A DNA stretch of 64,000 bases from Microcebus murinus (GCF_040939455.1 NC_134108.1:89634001-89698000); one strand, 5' to 3'; numbered from the stretch's first letter, positions 23,927-37,563 are shown. Numbers and translations are program-made. The notes: generated from the sequence alone by a model not told the origin.

Positions 23927-25639
23927 CAGCATATGGTCCACAAATTCAGATGGTAAGTGATTTTCTGTCCTGTCACTGATAGTCCCTTGGTATCAGTGTG
24001 CAGGATGCTTGGGCATTTCTAGGTTCATCTTGGGTTAAAAGTGCACTGGGACTGGCATGCTAGGAACATGATATCAAGGGAAGGAATAGTCAGAAACTAC
24101 AGGGGTTGGTGATAGACACACAGGAGTAAGCAAGCAGGTCTTAGGCCCTTGTTCTTATGGAGTAGTGAAGAACCCAAGCACTGGAACAAGGCCAGACAAG
24201 GTTAATGTTAAATTCTGAAGAACTCGGGCTTGTTATCTGTTAATAGAACAAACATGAAGGCTGTCTGAGAAATAGGGGTAAACCTGAAAATAATCAAGAC
24301 TGCATGTAACAATCCAAGACTTGGAGATGGGGGAATGGATCATTTCTGGAAGCAGACTCTTTAATTGTTTTTTCCCCTCAAAATTAAACACACACACACA
24401 CACAGAATTTTACTCATGAAGAATAGGTACTAAGATGCTAGGGATGTGAAGATGAGTCCTCAGAGAATTAACTATAATACAAGGGGAGTTTTATAGAATG
24501 ATAATATTGATGTGATAAGGTTGACATGTGAATATAGATGGAGGAACCCCTGGCTGTTCAGCTTTTTTGAAGTGTAAGGAACAAGGTTACAAACAAGGTC
24601 AAGAATAAGGAAGAATGGGCACCAGCAGGTCCTCAGACCTACAATCCTCTTGGTATACTCCTGCCTCAGTTATGCACATTGATTACCCTGGATCATTTTG
24701 CTGTATTTTTATCCTAATTCATGGTGTTGCTTAGATAGGCGGATATGAATGAAAGGCTCCCAATTCTTTGATCTTATTTATACTGGTGACCTGAAGAAGA
24801 CTGAAGAACTGAACTAAAAGAAGCACTCTTTGGATTTACTCAGTCATTCTGCTCATACATCATATTATAAATTTACAACAGTGGAATAACTAAGCCAAGT
24901 CATTCATATTAAAGTTTTCTTAGATATTCTTTTGCATTAATATTCCTCATATATAATACGTAACATGATGTGACTAAGTAAATGTTGATTTACTGTTCCC
25001 TTGTCGGGGGAAATGCTGCTTACCCATCCTAATGTTTTGCTTCATGTAGCAGGTACCTCATTAGTGTAATATTTATGCCTTCCTGTGCCCATTTAGGGGA
25101 GTTGAAGTGACTTATGCTGATTGGTGAGTTTGAAATTAGAAAGTGGGCTTATGTGGCTCACCCAGTTTTCCCTCTTTATTTCATGAACAAGCTACCCACA
25201 GTTTAGTCTGTTCCCCCATGCTGTAAGTTTTATAGGGACAGGCTGTCCTACCCTGCTTGTGACTGGGTGGGGTGTGGGTGTAAGTCTGTTCAATTATGGG
25301 GTTCATTCAGTATATGGAAACAATCTGCTTGCCTATAGTAAGTAATGTTCTCTAATTTAGGCTTTATTGGGAGTAAAGGTAGCATTTGGTCCTTCATTTG
25401 CCTTTTTATTTCTCTTATCTATTTGATCTCATTTCTCAGTTGATTCAGAGTTTGGGCAGGAAACAGGGCTTCCTATTTGCTGGATCTCCTTAAAACATAA
25501 GTGCCTTGTGCTTCCTTATGCTTTGTATTTCTTTAATTATATGCCATTTATTATCTGCATGGAGAAACCAGGGTAAATAATACCAGCATGACTTATCACT
25601 GCGATGTTAGCCTTGGTTACCTGGGGTAGTGTTTACCAG
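23927..25639. other. Unique stretch with a short (CA)n tract; nothing else recognised
   Basis: A (CA)n run lies at 24388-24404. No gene, RNA or clear repeat family was identified in the rest. The sequence from about 25000 may belong to the ancient repeat that becomes recognisable near 25640. Confidence 0.4.
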
Positions 25640-26070
25640 GGTTCTTTCCATCTCTTTCCTTACATACTCTGTTCTTTGGAAGCAAATCACTAAGTGCAGC
25701 CCATGCTTTGGGATGGGGAGTGAAGCTTCACATCCTTAAGAGGAGAGTTCTCCAGAAATTATTTGGGATTCTTCTGTGAAGGAAATTTCTCTCTTTTACA
25801 TCAATACTGGTTTTTGTTTTGTTGCTGAAATTATTCTAGCTTTGGCCATTGGGAACTCTTTCAGGTTGGCTCCTATATGCTTTTGACATGCACCATTGCT
25901 TTGATTTTTGAAGGCTTCCTTACCTTCCTAACATGACACGATGCTCCAGGCTCATCTTGGGTTGTTTCCTGCCCCAGTCCTAGAATCAACCATTTCTCTC
26001 AGGAGCCGTGGTTCCTGTTATTGGAGGCTGGAATTAGAAACCAATATATGAACACTGGGCCCTTGAAATG
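25640..26070 (+). mobile_element. Ancient interspersed repeat, probably LINE-derived
   Basis: Blocks such as tttggaagcaaatcactaag, agctttggccattgggaact, gctccaggctcatcttgggt and agtcctagaatcaaccattt match a common mammalian repeat that I recall but cannot name surely. Strand assignment is provisional. Confidence 0.45.
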
Positions 26071-26205
26071 TTTTGTCATCTACTTCAAAGGGTAGTGCTG
26101 CTATTTTGAAATCATGTCTCATAAATCTTTAGAACTGTTTTCATTTAATAAGTGAAATAGTTGTTGGCATCTATTGTATGCATAATTATGATGACTACAC
26201 TTCCA

Positions 26206-26206
26206 T

Positions 26207-26269
<63 letters not shown>

Positions 26270-26271
26270 TT
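26206..26271. repeat. (ATTT)n tetranucleotide microsatellite
   Basis: About 16 uninterrupted ATTT units. It is the expanded antisense A tail of the adjoining Alu, so it arose after that insertion. Confidence 0.97.
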
Positions 26272-26583
<312 letters not shown>

Positions 26584-26794
26584 TATACTTTCATTTAGAG
26601 ATAAGAAGGAGATATTTAAAGTTAAATAAACAGACCAGCTTGAAGTTATGAATGTATGTCAGTATATGAATGCAGTTTAAAGTAGTGAATGATGCTGGCA
26701 GCGGATGTGGTTAGGTTGAGTTGACAGAGACTACTAGAATTGTTTAGAGGACCCCTCTTGGCTGAAGAGGGTGTGGAGAGGCTTCTTTATTTAG

Positions 26795-27050
26795 GTGAAC
26801 TGTTTATTCTTCCTGGCCCAGCTCAACTGTGATCTCTTCCCTAGGTTCTTTCTGTCCTTCCTGGAAGAGTTCAATTACTGTCGTATCCTTTTTCTTCAAC
26901 CTTTATCACACTGTGTTCTTGAAGCTCTTTGCATCTTTCTTTCCCAAGAATCTGTGAACTCCTTGAGGTCAGGGATTGTATTTCATTTTTATGTAATCTT
27001 TAACACAGAATATAGTAAGTGATGACTACTGGGTGTTCTGTAATTATGGT
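26795..27050 (+). mobile_element. L2 LINE 3' end
   Basis: ctgtgaactccttgaggtca followed by gggattgtatttc and aacacagaatatagtaagt matches the L2 terminal region, preceded by a diverged 'cttccctaggttctttctgt' part. Confidence 0.75.
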
Positions 27051-27564
27051 TTGAAGTGAGCTGAATTCAGTATATCATAGATACAGTATTACAGAATAGC
27101 TAGTGAACAGTATAAATGTTTGAAAAGATATATATATTTATCAGATTCAAAGAAAAGATCAAGATGACAGTAAAAGAGCCACCGAATGGCTAAATGAATG
27201 TGTTAACAGTTCTTTGTTGCAGGTCTTCAGAGCATGGCTGAGGCAGTCAGTGTAGTCTTACCTGGAAGTGATATTTGGTTTGGTTTTAAGATATGGGTAG
27301 GGTGTGGATGGGGCAAGTTGGCTGGAACATTGTGGATGGGAAATAAATGCAAGACTCTTTGGAAGGGTGTTGGATAGGCCAGTCTGCTGTAACAGAACAT
27401 TCTAGGGCAAAGCTGGAAAGGTACGTTGGGGTCGTGTAGAACAAAAAGGTATGTGAATGTCAGGTGAAGTAGTCTGTCTTAGTTACGCCATGGATAACCA
27501 TTAAAAGTTTGAGCAGGGCAATCAAAATTTGAGAGGAATTCTAGAAAGGGTTAATATTAGAATA
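27051..27564. other. No recognised feature
   Basis: Unique sequence; a short TA run near 27130. Confidence 0.4.
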
Positions 27565-27860
27565 GGGGATGGAAATTGGTGGCTCACAGATTGAATCCAT
27601 ACTGTAGGTATATTTTGTCCCAGGTACCGTAAAAATTTTAAGCCAGTATTAAAAATTGAAAAGCGTCACATAAAAATTTGGAGTTTAGGGTCCTCTTGAA
27701 AAAGTAGATAATCTGGCAATACTGAGCCCCACATACTCACGTGGTAACAATTGACTGGGGCTAAGCAGAAGGCAGCCCTCACACGTCCTAATATTCGCCG
27801 CTGTCCCAACCTCCCCGTAACCTTAAACCTGGTCTGCTTTACCTGAGTCCTTGACATTGC
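27565..27860. mobile_element. Ancient MER-type interspersed repeat, family not named
   Basis: cacataaaaatttggagttt, agggtcctcttgaaaaagta and gataatctggcaatactgag follow a mammalian repeat I have seen but cannot name. Class uncertain (probably a DNA transposon). Confidence 0.4.
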
Positions 27861-28015
27861 CCAAATATCTCATATTTATTTGAATTTGGGATTCTAGATT
27901 TAGAGGTATAGTATGTAGGCTTTTGTGGTATTTGTAGTTAACAGTAAGATACAAGGGACCCAAATCTAAATGGTGGTAGAGGAAATGAAAAAAGCATATG
28001 TATAGGAAGTAGTTA

Positions 28016-28463
28016 CTGTGTTTCCCCGAAAATAAGACCTACCTATAAAATAAGCCCTAGCAGGATTTCTAAGCATTTGCGCAATATAAGCCCTACCCCG
28101 AAAATAAGACCTAGTGATGGGCGTGGCTACGCAGCGCATCTGCACAACCCATGCATATCCTCATGGAGCGGTAAAGAAGATGAGCAGCCCTTCTCATCTG
28201 CTCCATGAGAGCTCTATTTCTCGACATGAGAGATTGGGACCAATGGTTCTAAAGGAAATAGAGTTGCAATAAATTCAGGATGTAATTTGGTGTTTGGAGA
28301 GTTATGATGATGTTCCAGAAGAAGACGATTGAATTATATTTGAATAAATGTGGATTGTTGTACCATACTTAAAAAAAATAACACATCCCTGAAAATAAGC
28401 CCTTGGGTGTCTTCTTGAGGAAAAATAAATATAAGACCCTGTCTTATTTTCAGGGAAACACGG
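28016..28463. mobile_element. 448 bp TA-flanked pogo/Tc1-mariner-type transposon
   Basis: Terminal inverted repeats of about 23 bp begin with ctgtgtttccccgaaaataa at the left and end with ttttcagggaaacacgg at the right, agreeing at about 21 of 23 positions. A TA dinucleotide abuts each end (28014-28015 and 28464-28465), the signature of Tc1/mariner-superfamily insertion. The terminal motif 'aaaataagacct/aaaataagccct' also recurs internally at both ends. Near the right end a short plus-strand remnant (about 28300-28370) reads somewhat like the C-terminus of a pogo-type transposase, ending in an ELYLNKCGL-like motif. There is no full transposase, so it depended on another copy to move. Roughly ten CpGs survive. 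Confidence 0.82.
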
Positions 28464-28564
28464 TATATAAAAGACAGGGTAAAAGAAGAAATTAAATGAA
28501 TCTGGTGATCAATAACTTTTAAGGTCCAAGAGGCTCAAAAGAGAAAAGAGTAAAAAGATGACTG

Positions 28565-28990
28565 TGTCAGTATGTAACAAATTACCCCAAAACCTAGTAG
28601 CTTGAAACAACAAATATTTACTATCTCCCATAATTTTTGAGGGTCAGGAATCTAGGAATGGCTTAGCTGGGTGTTTCTGGCTCAGAGTCTCCAATTAGGT
28701 GAAGGCAAGTTGTTGCAGTCATCGTGGCTCAGCTGGGCCGGTGGATCTGCTTCCAGGCTTACTCACGTGCTTGTCAGCAGGCCTCAGTTCCTTGCTTGGT
28801 GTTGGCCAGAAGCGACAACATGCTCACAACGTGGGGGCTTGTTTTCCCCAGTATGAGAAATCCAACAGCCAGGGAGAGTGGGTGCCCAAGCTGAAGACTC
28901 ACAGTCGAGTGCTGCTATTTCTGCTCTGCCAGGCTGTCTCCTGCCATACCCCTCTTGTAGGGACAGTATCCTCACAGAAAACATGTTACT
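28565..28990 (+). mobile_element. MLT1-type LTR (ERVL-MaLR), sense, partial
   Basis: aacaaattaccccaaaacct, agtagcttgaaacaacaaat, gggtcaggaatctaggaatg and a cttactcacgtgcttgtcag block are landmarks of ancient MaLR solo LTRs (MLT1J/K-like). The 3' end is unclear. A related copy lies at 38305. No retroviral coding sequence is attached. Confidence 0.65.
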
Positions 28991-30554
28991 CGAAGTAACT
29001 TATACTTACGATTCAGCTAACAAATTACTTCTGTATTTTTTGTTGCTTATTTTCTATCACATGAAATAATTAAGGTGTTATATTGAAAATTTATGCACTT
29101 TTATATATAAATTTAACACTTGGTTTTCCCAAATGATTAAGTGCTTATATAACAGAAGTCTGCTAAAGAAGCCTAAAAATATACTCGTTGTAAAAGAGAT
29201 TTTGACATGTCAACTTCCTTGGCATTACTCAATCCTAATATCTAAAATAGCCTGTACCCCACATACTAGGGTATTACTCTTCTCTACTTTTATTGACATT
29301 TCTCTTTTGGATTGCATTTTATTAATAATAATGGTGGGGTTTTTTCCCCACTGGAGTATTAATACTTCATAAGTCACTGTCTCAGTGTTTCACAGGCCAA
29401 AGTGCTGCAAGTCTAGTGACTCTTTAATGCAACCTTATAAGTGGGATTTTCTCTAGGTCAGAAGTTCTTAAGCTGAGGTTAAAGGCTCAGGCACTTCCTA
29501 AGGTGGTAGGTAGAATTTTGTATATACATATTAGGTGCATTTGGAAAAAAAGGCCACAGGTTTTGTCAAATTCTTGCAGAGAGCTATGATCCAAAAACTG
29601 TTAGTGATTTCTAGTCTTTGATGCAATTTTTGCTCTGTAGTTGTGACTGATTTTGCTCTTGTATATGTGTAGTTTGTGTTCATGGCAGTGTTTAGATATT
29701 TCTAATTTTTTGGGTAGGGAAATGGACTCTCAGCATTTTGCCTATAAATGGTCAATAATAAGAAATATACCTAAATATTTTGACCTAGGGCTCATGTATT
29801 TATTTGGTGATAATTTATACATTTAGAAATAATTTTACAGCAACATTTTAATACTCTGCATTCAATACAGGAAATTGTAGTGTCTCCTTAAATGACACCA
29901 CATTCTTTAACTATTACATTACAGACAGATCCAGAATGTCATTTGGACAACTGCTCTTTGCAGACAATTTTAGTCACATACTAAAGGATTAGCATTAGCC
30001 TAAATCCAGGGCCCTATGTTAAAGAATTTATGAACTTCTAAAGTAATACATAGTTTTCTGGGTAATGTTTATAATTCCATTCCTATTTCTAGAGACTCTC
30101 TTATCTAAAAGGAATATGGTTACTATTCCTCCTAGTAATTGTATGATCAGAATTTTTTTTTTTTAAGCTAAGTTATTTTGGGATGTGGTAGCTCTAAGTT
30201 TCTGTTTATATTGATTAGAAGAGATAATTTTGTAAGTAGGCTTTTTCCTTTCTCTAACTCCTACCTTACTCCTCTATAATTTAGATTCCTGGCTGGATTA
30301 TTTCTTTTTTTACATGTTTAAAGGCAGCAGGTTTTACTGGAAGAGTCTCATTTTAAGGATGTAGCAAAAGCTAATCTGGAATAAATCCTGGTTCATCATC
30401 TCAAACCCTTATTATGTTGTAGCACTCAAATAAATTGACCAAGCATGGCAAAATTTTATCCAGTAGTGGACCTGAGCTCCCAATTCTGGGCGAAGGCATG
30501 AGTAAACTAGGGCATCTCATACTCTGGGTAATTCTATCATACTTTATGGTGTAA
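28991..30554. other. AT-rich unique stretch, nothing recognised
   Basis: No gene, RNA or confident repeat; short frames only. Confidence 0.45.
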
Positions 30555-30690
30555 CACCAAGAACATGAGGTCTGGGAGTCAAACAGACCAGGTATTGAAA
30601 TCCTGGTTATGCTGTTTTTAAGCTGGGACCTTCTGTGACTTGTTTAACTTCTCTGTACTTCAGTTTCTTTACCCAATTGATGATTTCTTG
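30555..30690 (+). repeat. MIR SINE
   Basis: ggtctgggagtcaaacagac at the 5' side and cttctctgtacttcagtttc follow MIR, with ttgtttaacttctc as the core. Confidence 0.8.
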
Positions 30691-31034
30691 GTTACTGTTG
30701 TATATTTAAGCTCCTTTATCTGCTCTTAAAGAGTCTAATATGGGGGCAGGTATGGATCAAATCATCACACTGGAATAGATGCTCTGAAGGTCAGAGTCAT
30801 TTGCAGTGAGAGCATAAACTGGGGTTTGACTAAAGGAGATCAGTGAAGGAACATTGACAAGCAACCCTTTGGCCAAAATTTTTGTGTAGTTGTATTGATT
30901 TTCTTACACAGGGTTTTTGATATTTTATTTCTACTTTTAGTATCCTTTCTGTATGTATTATCTTAACTCCGTTTTGGAAGTGGGCAGGGTATAGCTAATA
31001 AGCAATAAGAGTATAAGCTTTTTGGAGGCAGGAA

Positions 31035-32650
31035 TAATTTTTTTAAATTAATAGACTTTTAGAGTAGTTTTAGGCTTAAAGAAAAATTGGGCAGGAAGTA
31101 TGGAGAGTTCCCATATCCCCCTCTTCTTCACAGTTTTCCTTATCATCACCATCATGCATTGGTGTGGTACATTGGTTACAACTGAGATACCAATATTGAT
31201 ATGTTATTCCTAAGATGCATAATTGACATAAGAGTGTTATATAGTTGTATGGTTTTCGGCACATGCATAATGTCATGTGTCCACCATCATAGTATCATAC
31301 ACAATACTTTCACTGCCCTGGAAATCTTTTGTGTTCCGCCTATTTATTCCTTTCTTCCTCCCTCCTCCCAAACCTCAGAAACCACTGATCTTTTTTGCTG
31401 TGTCTATAATTTTGCCTTTTCCAGAAGGTCCTGTAGTTGGAATTACACAGTATGTAGCCTTTTCAGATTGGCTTCTTTTACTTAGCAATATGCATTTAAG
31501 GTTTCTCCATGTCTTTTCATGGCTTGGTGGCTCATTTCTTCTTAATCCACGAATAATAGTGTACAGTCTGTTTATCCATTGAAAGACATCTTGGTTGCCT
31601 CCAATATTTGGCAATTCTGAATAAAATTGCTTTGAGCATTCATATGCAGGTTTTGTGTGGACATAAGTTTTCAGGTCATTTGGGTTAATACCTAGGAGTG
31701 CAATTGCTGGATTATATGCTAAAACTCTGTTTAGCCTATTGTAAGAAACTGCTAAACTGTCTTCCAAAATAACTGTCATTTTGCGTTTCCACCATCAAGG
31801 AGTGAGAGTTTCTGTTGCTCCACATCTTTGCCAGTATTTGGTGTTGTAATCTTTTTAGATTTTAGCTATTCTAATAGATGTGTAGTGGCATCTCATTGTT
31901 TTAATTTTCAGTTTCCTAATAACATGATGTTGAACATCTTTTCATTTGCTTATTAGCCAACTGTGTATTTCCTTTGCTGAGGTGTCTGTTCAGATCTTTT
32001 GCCCCCTTTTAAATTGAGTTGTTTTCTTATTATCAGTTCTTTAAGAGTTCTTTGTATTATATTTGGATGCTAGTCATTTATCAGATATGTGATTTACACA
32101 GATTTTCTCTCAATCTGTGGCTTATATTTTCATTTTCCTAACAATGTCTTTTGCAGAGCAGGAGTTTTCTATTTGAATGAAGTCCAACTTGATACATTTT
32201 TCTTTCATGAATCATGATATTGGTATTTTCTCTAAAAAATCATCACCCAATCTATGATCATCTAGATTTTTCTCTTCTAAAAGGTTTATAGTTTTGAATT
32301 TTACATTTAGGTCTGTGATTCATTTTGAGTTAATTTTTGTGAAAGGTTTAAGGTCCATGCCTAGATTTATTTTTTTGCATATGCATGCCAAGTTGTTCCA
32401 GCACCATTTGTTGAAAAGATTATCCATTCTGCATTCAGTTGCCTTTGCTTTTTTGTCAAAGATCAGTTGACTATATTTCCGTGGGTCTGTTTCTGGGTTC
32501 TCTGTTTTGTTCTACTTATCTATTTGCCTAGTCTTTTGCCAAAACCACATTGTCTTGATTACTTTAGCTTTATAGGAGGTCTTAGTGTTGGGTAGTATTA
32601 GTCCTTTTACTTGTTATTCTTCAGTATTGTGTTGTCTCCTCTGAATTGGA
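31035..32650 (-). mobile_element. L1M-class LINE fragment of about 1.6 kb, antisense
   Basis: The longest single LINE here. Antisense landmarks run continuously: a 3' UTR block with cttaaagaaaaattgggcag, the ORF2 C-terminus block near 31440-31760 (minus-strand reading contains NRVLAYNPAIALLGINP, the L1 ORF2 C-terminal region), gatcttttgccccctttt, and ttccagcaccatttgttgaa near 32400. Many stops and frameshifts. It ends in a diverged junction with an L2. Confidence 0.9.
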
Positions 32651-32704
32651 ATAATTTTGTGTACCTCAGAAATAAGCACTTGGTAAATATTCTGCGTTGA
32701 AAAT

Positions 32705-33358
32705 CTTTTTTCAGTACAGCAGTCAGTTATCTTTTAAAACATAAGTGAGATCTGTTATTCCTTTGCCAGAACTCCCTCCAATGGCTTCCTGTTTCAGTGA
32801 GAATCAAATTGAACAACCTAGAAATGGCTCACAAGGTTCTACAGGACCCTGCTCTTCTGTTACCTCTCCAGCTTCATCTCTTAATACTCTTCCCTCTCCC
32901 CTGGGTCTCTTGACTCCACATGTAATGGCTTCTTTGCTCTTGTTTGAATACACCAGCCGTGCCCTGTCTTAGGTCCTTAGATTGCAATGGCTGTTGCTTC
33001 TGCCTTGAATGTCTTTCTCCCAGATATTTGCATGGCTTACTCCTTCATCTCTTTAAAGTCTTTTTTCAAATGCCACCTTCTCAATGAGGACTCTCTGACA
33101 ATTTGATTTGAAATTCCAGCTTGCCTCCCACCTGTCCCTCAACCTCCCTGTTCTCAATTTCTTATAATCTGCTCTGTTGTATTTCATAGCCATCATTACA
33201 TTTAACATTTTATATACTTATTTTTTATTTGTTATATTTATTATTATTACTTATTATCTCTCTCCTGCTAGAATTTAATTCCACAATGGCAGGGCTCTTT
33301 GTTCACCAATGTATCTTCGCTCATAAGACAGTAGGTTTTCAATAAATAGTAATTTAGA
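32705..33358 (+). mobile_element. L2 LINE, 3' portion
   Basis: tttgccagaactccctccaa, tggcttcctgtttcagtgag, the caccttctcaatgaggactc block, and the terminal agaatttaattccacaatgg-type sequence match L2 in order and length. Confidence 0.88.
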
Positions 33359-33370
33359 AAAAGTGAATGA

Positions 33371-34194
<824 letters not shown>

Positions 34195-34290
34195 TCAAAT
34201 CAGGTCTATTTTACCCACCTTTGTGTCTCAAGACCTAGCCTGGTGAGTGCCTGGCACAAAGTAGGTTCTCAGAAAGTACTTGTTGAAAGA
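34195..34290 (+). mobile_element. L2 LINE 3' end fragment
   Basis: gtgcctggcacaaagtaggt and tctcagaaagtacttgttga match the terminal L2 motif. Confidence 0.75.
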
Positions 34291-35440
34291 ATGCATACTC
34301 AGGAAATCATAGTCACGTGCATGATCTGGAAATGTCATGAAACATGGGAGCGAGTATACCCACGTCTTTGTTTTAGAAGAACATGCTTTTCATACTATAT
34401 TGTAGAAATTTGCATTAAGCAAATTGACTTAAAGTCTCAGGCAAGTTAAGTTTTCTACAAAATGTGCATCAGTGCTTCAGTTAATGAATATTTGAGAGTT
34501 CAACTTTCACAGTGAGAGTGGATTGATTGGGTTTTTCGTCCCATGAGGTTGAAGAATAAGAATGCTGAGTTGTGCTTGTGCCTAGCTAAGTAGCACAAAT
34601 CCTTTCACTCGGATTCTCTTTGCCTGCATACAGTTCAGGTAAACATAGTGACCCCTGGTTTGGTTTATTTTCTAAATCCTGAGAGGAAATGTTAACTTAG
34701 GTGCTTTTAGGATGTTTAGAATTTAGGTGTTTCTGGAAGGGAGAGATGCCTTTTTTCCTGCTTTAGGAAGGTTGAAGGAGAAGGCTGTCATAGCTTTACT
34801 CCTGGTAGCTGTCAGGGATCAAGAACTGAAGTCTCATTCAAATCTGTGGAGGCTTCTTCCAGATACTAGTCATTGCTTTAACTTGAGTCTGTCTGGCATT
34901 TGCTTAAGATCTCGGTCATATCTCATAATTCATACTTCTCTATCCATCTTCACATCTTCATTCTCTGAGCACAGATTGCATTCTGCTGCCTCTCATCACC
35001 TCTGCCTCAAAATGCAGACAGAAATCTCTTTTACATTTCTGGCCTCTGTGCTGTACTTTTGTTCTATAATGTTCCCCTTTATGACGTCCCAGCATGCATA
35101 AGTTTCCTGTATTATTTCTCCTACGGTTGGTTGGCATTCTCTTTGTTGGCATTTCTAGCTCCCACCTAACTTCTTCCTGCAGTGATGTCTTATCATAATT
35201 TTAGAATGGAAATTTGATAACACTTGCAAGTTCTAAGATTTTGCATTTCTATATCTATGTCTGTTATGAAGCTCTAAAAATATTTTGAAGCATAAAATTA
35301 GGGGACAAATAGCATCTGCAGAAACTAGTGAAGGAGGCAGAGGCTTTGCTTTTGAAAAGCTCATTGAAAACAGGTGTTTGTTGTGGTGACTTTCACAAGC
35401 ATGGTAAGCATTTGTATAAAACAGTAAGATATTGAAATAT
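34291..35440. other. No recognised feature
   Basis: A 124-codon plus-strand frame at 34727-35101 shows no recognised similarity and no splice or promoter signals. Confidence 0.4.
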
Positions 35441-35504
35441 GTAGTCTTAGAGATCATAGATTATAGATCATAGATTATGTGGTCTTAGAGATCATAGATT
35501 ATAG
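35441..35504 (+). repeat. Short local tandem duplication
   Basis: The block gtagtcttagagatcatag recurs as gtggtcttagagatcatag 38 bp later, with a smaller agatcatagattat copy between. Confidence 0.85.
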
Positions 35505-36185
35505 GCTGTAATCTTACTGATGAAGAAATTGGGCTTCTTCAGTAGAGAAGGGTTATCCCTTCTCTATTGCTAGCAAGTGGTAGGCAATCATATACAGATT
35601 TCCTGAGCCTCAAGTTAGTGTCTTTTGCTTCTTTCTTTTCCTACCTCCTTTCTAATATCCTTTTTCCTAATGCCTTTCCTAACTCCCTTCTTTCATAATT
35701 GTCTTCCTTCTTTTCCATAAATATTTAAATGTCTTCTCTCTGCTGGGCAGTGCACTTTGCTGTGAATGAAAAGATAAATGAAACAAGGTCATTGCTCTCA
35801 AGTTGTACCATGAGTAAGTAGTAAGGGAGCTGGGTGTGTACCTGACCCTGCAGCCAGGGTGTCCCAGGCCACTAGTGCAGAAGGGGCATGGAAGGTCAAA
35901 TAGCATGCGGCGAGGCACCAGAAGTTTCAGAATATTGAAGGTGATCAAAGGAGGTGAAAGATAAGGCTGCTAGCCAAGCAGAATAAATGGTATTTGCTAT
36001 TAAAATGGTTTAAAGAGAAAAGGTCTTGGGGAATATGGTTGTTGCTTTATTTGTTGATGACTTGCATTTTTCAAGTTAGCCACTGGGGAGCGCAGGAAAA
36101 CTTGGCAATGAACTTCACAGAGGCTTTGCCTAGGTAGAAGTGATCAAACCAGGGCTGCTGCCTCTTCCAAAGGCATCGGAAACTC
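35505..36185. other. Mostly unique; possible faint MIR remnant
   Basis: atgaagaaattgggcttc near 35519 may be a weak antisense MIR. No other recognised feature. Confidence 0.3.
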
Positions 36186-36243
36186 AGAGAGAGAGAGAGA
36201 CAGAGAGAGAGAGAGGGAGGGAGAGAGAGAGAGGAGAGAGAAA

Positions 36244-36279
<36 letters not shown>

Positions 36280-36282
36280 AGG
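36186..36282 (+). repeat. (GA)n purine tract
   Basis: Nearly pure GAGA with a few GGGA interruptions over 97 bp, all purines on this strand. Mirror-symmetric purine runs can form triplex (H-) DNA. The long frames across it on both strands are an artefact of the dinucleotide repeat. Confidence 0.95.
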
Positions 36283-36839
36283 TTTTGACTGTGAGGAAGG
36301 GTACTTAGGACCAGGCAGATGGATTTTGGCTGGAGACTTCTTAATACCATACTTACTTACTGGACTGTAATTACTGCTAGGTTGGATTATTGTATATTAA
36401 TCTGTGTATTTATAATGTTTAGTTTCATTAGAGGGAACTCTCCATACTAGATAACAAAAGTATTTCCAAACCTTATGTAATTGTGTACTTAATCTAAGTA
36501 TATTCTCAAACAGTGAAAAATGTAGAGTTCCTTGTGGGATTGGACCAGCATTCCTTAAAATAAATGGTAGTTTGCTAAATGAGTCCTTTAGGACACAAGC
36601 TTTTGCTATCTTGTGTCTCTGTCTCTGTCTCTGAATTAATTGATCACAGATAAAAGCTAGGATCTGTTGGACTTGATCCAGGTAGAGACAAGCAGCTCTT
36701 TGACTTATTAGGTAAGTGATCAGGAAGATGAGGCATGAATTAATGCTTACATGAACATGCCTAGAATATGTAAGAAAACTAGAACACATGGCCATGTGCC
36801 AAGTCCCTAAGGTAAAGAAGGGGGCACTACCTTCTATAA
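36283..36839. other. Unique stretch with (TCTCTG)n run
   Basis: A small tgtctctgtctctgtctctg run at about 36612-36633. A 132-codon antisense frame (36795-36397) has no recognised match. Confidence 0.4.
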
Positions 36840-36925
36840 AGGTGTTATTCTCATAAATTTGTTTTACCTATGGTATAGTATACAGTAGGTGTTAAAACAA
36901 GTTCTTGTTGAATGAATGCAATAAA
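36840..36925 (+). mobile_element. L2 3' end fragment (weak)
   Basis: tatacagtaggtgttaaaac then gttcttgttgaatgaatg matches the L2 terminus loosely. Confidence 0.55.
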
Positions 36926-37252
36926 CTAATCAAGCCAACAAGCCACATTTTTCAACCCCAAGATATGTGTAGAGGTGAAAAAAGAGATGAGGGAAAAGTA
37001 GTTGTACAAGTATTTTTTACAATGTTCTGTTGAGCAGAATGAAATGGGACAAATGAAATGAAAATGGGACAAAAATTAAATGAAACTGGGATAGACAGTG
37101 AAAGAATGGAAATACTAAAGAGTTAAGGAAGGATTCCTGTCTTTCAAGAAGTTCATAATCAAGTAAGGGAGGCAGAAACACACAGATAGTAATAGGAATT
37201 CAGTACTAATTGTGAGTGCAAGTAAGCATTCAAGGCTGCTAGAGCTGCTTTT
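36926..37252. other. Unique stretch with diverged short tandem copies
   Basis: A 20 bp unit related to aatgaaatgggacaa repeats about three times at 37039-37090. Confidence 0.45.
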
Positions 37253-37563
37253 ACTTATTTTATTTTATTTTATTTTTTTCTGAGGCAGAGTCTTGCTGTG
37301 TTGTCCAGGCGAGAGTGCCATGGCATCAGCCTAGCTCACAGCAACCTCAAACTCCTGGGCTCAAGTGATCCTCTTGCTTCAGCCTCCCAGTAACTGGGAC
37401 TACAGGTGTGCACCAACACCTCCGGCTAATTTTTTCTATTTTTAGTAGAAATGAGGTTTCACTCTTGCCCAGGCTGGACTCAAACTTCTAAGTTCAAGTG
37501 ATCCTCCCACCTTGGCCTCCCAGAGTGACAGGATTACAGGCAGGAGCCACCATCGCACTGAGC
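37253..37563 (-). mobile_element. Alu SINE, antisense, older type
   Basis: (TTTTA)n start, ctgaggcagagtcttgctgt, both arms, and a diverged antisense 5' end (caccatcgcactgagcc). Short linker ttttttctatttttagtag. Confidence 0.92.

Noticed and set aside
31375..31779. 134-codon minus-strand frame as a gene
   Set aside because: It is the ORF2 C-terminal region of an antisense L1M, and is broken elsewhere.
35680..35950. A SINE or MER-type repeat around the ctgctgggcagtgcactttg block
   Set aside because: Only short scattered similarity to common repeat phrases, so it was left as unassigned.
36140..36370. Frames with long RE or LS runs
   Set aside because: They are translations of a (GA)n repeat.
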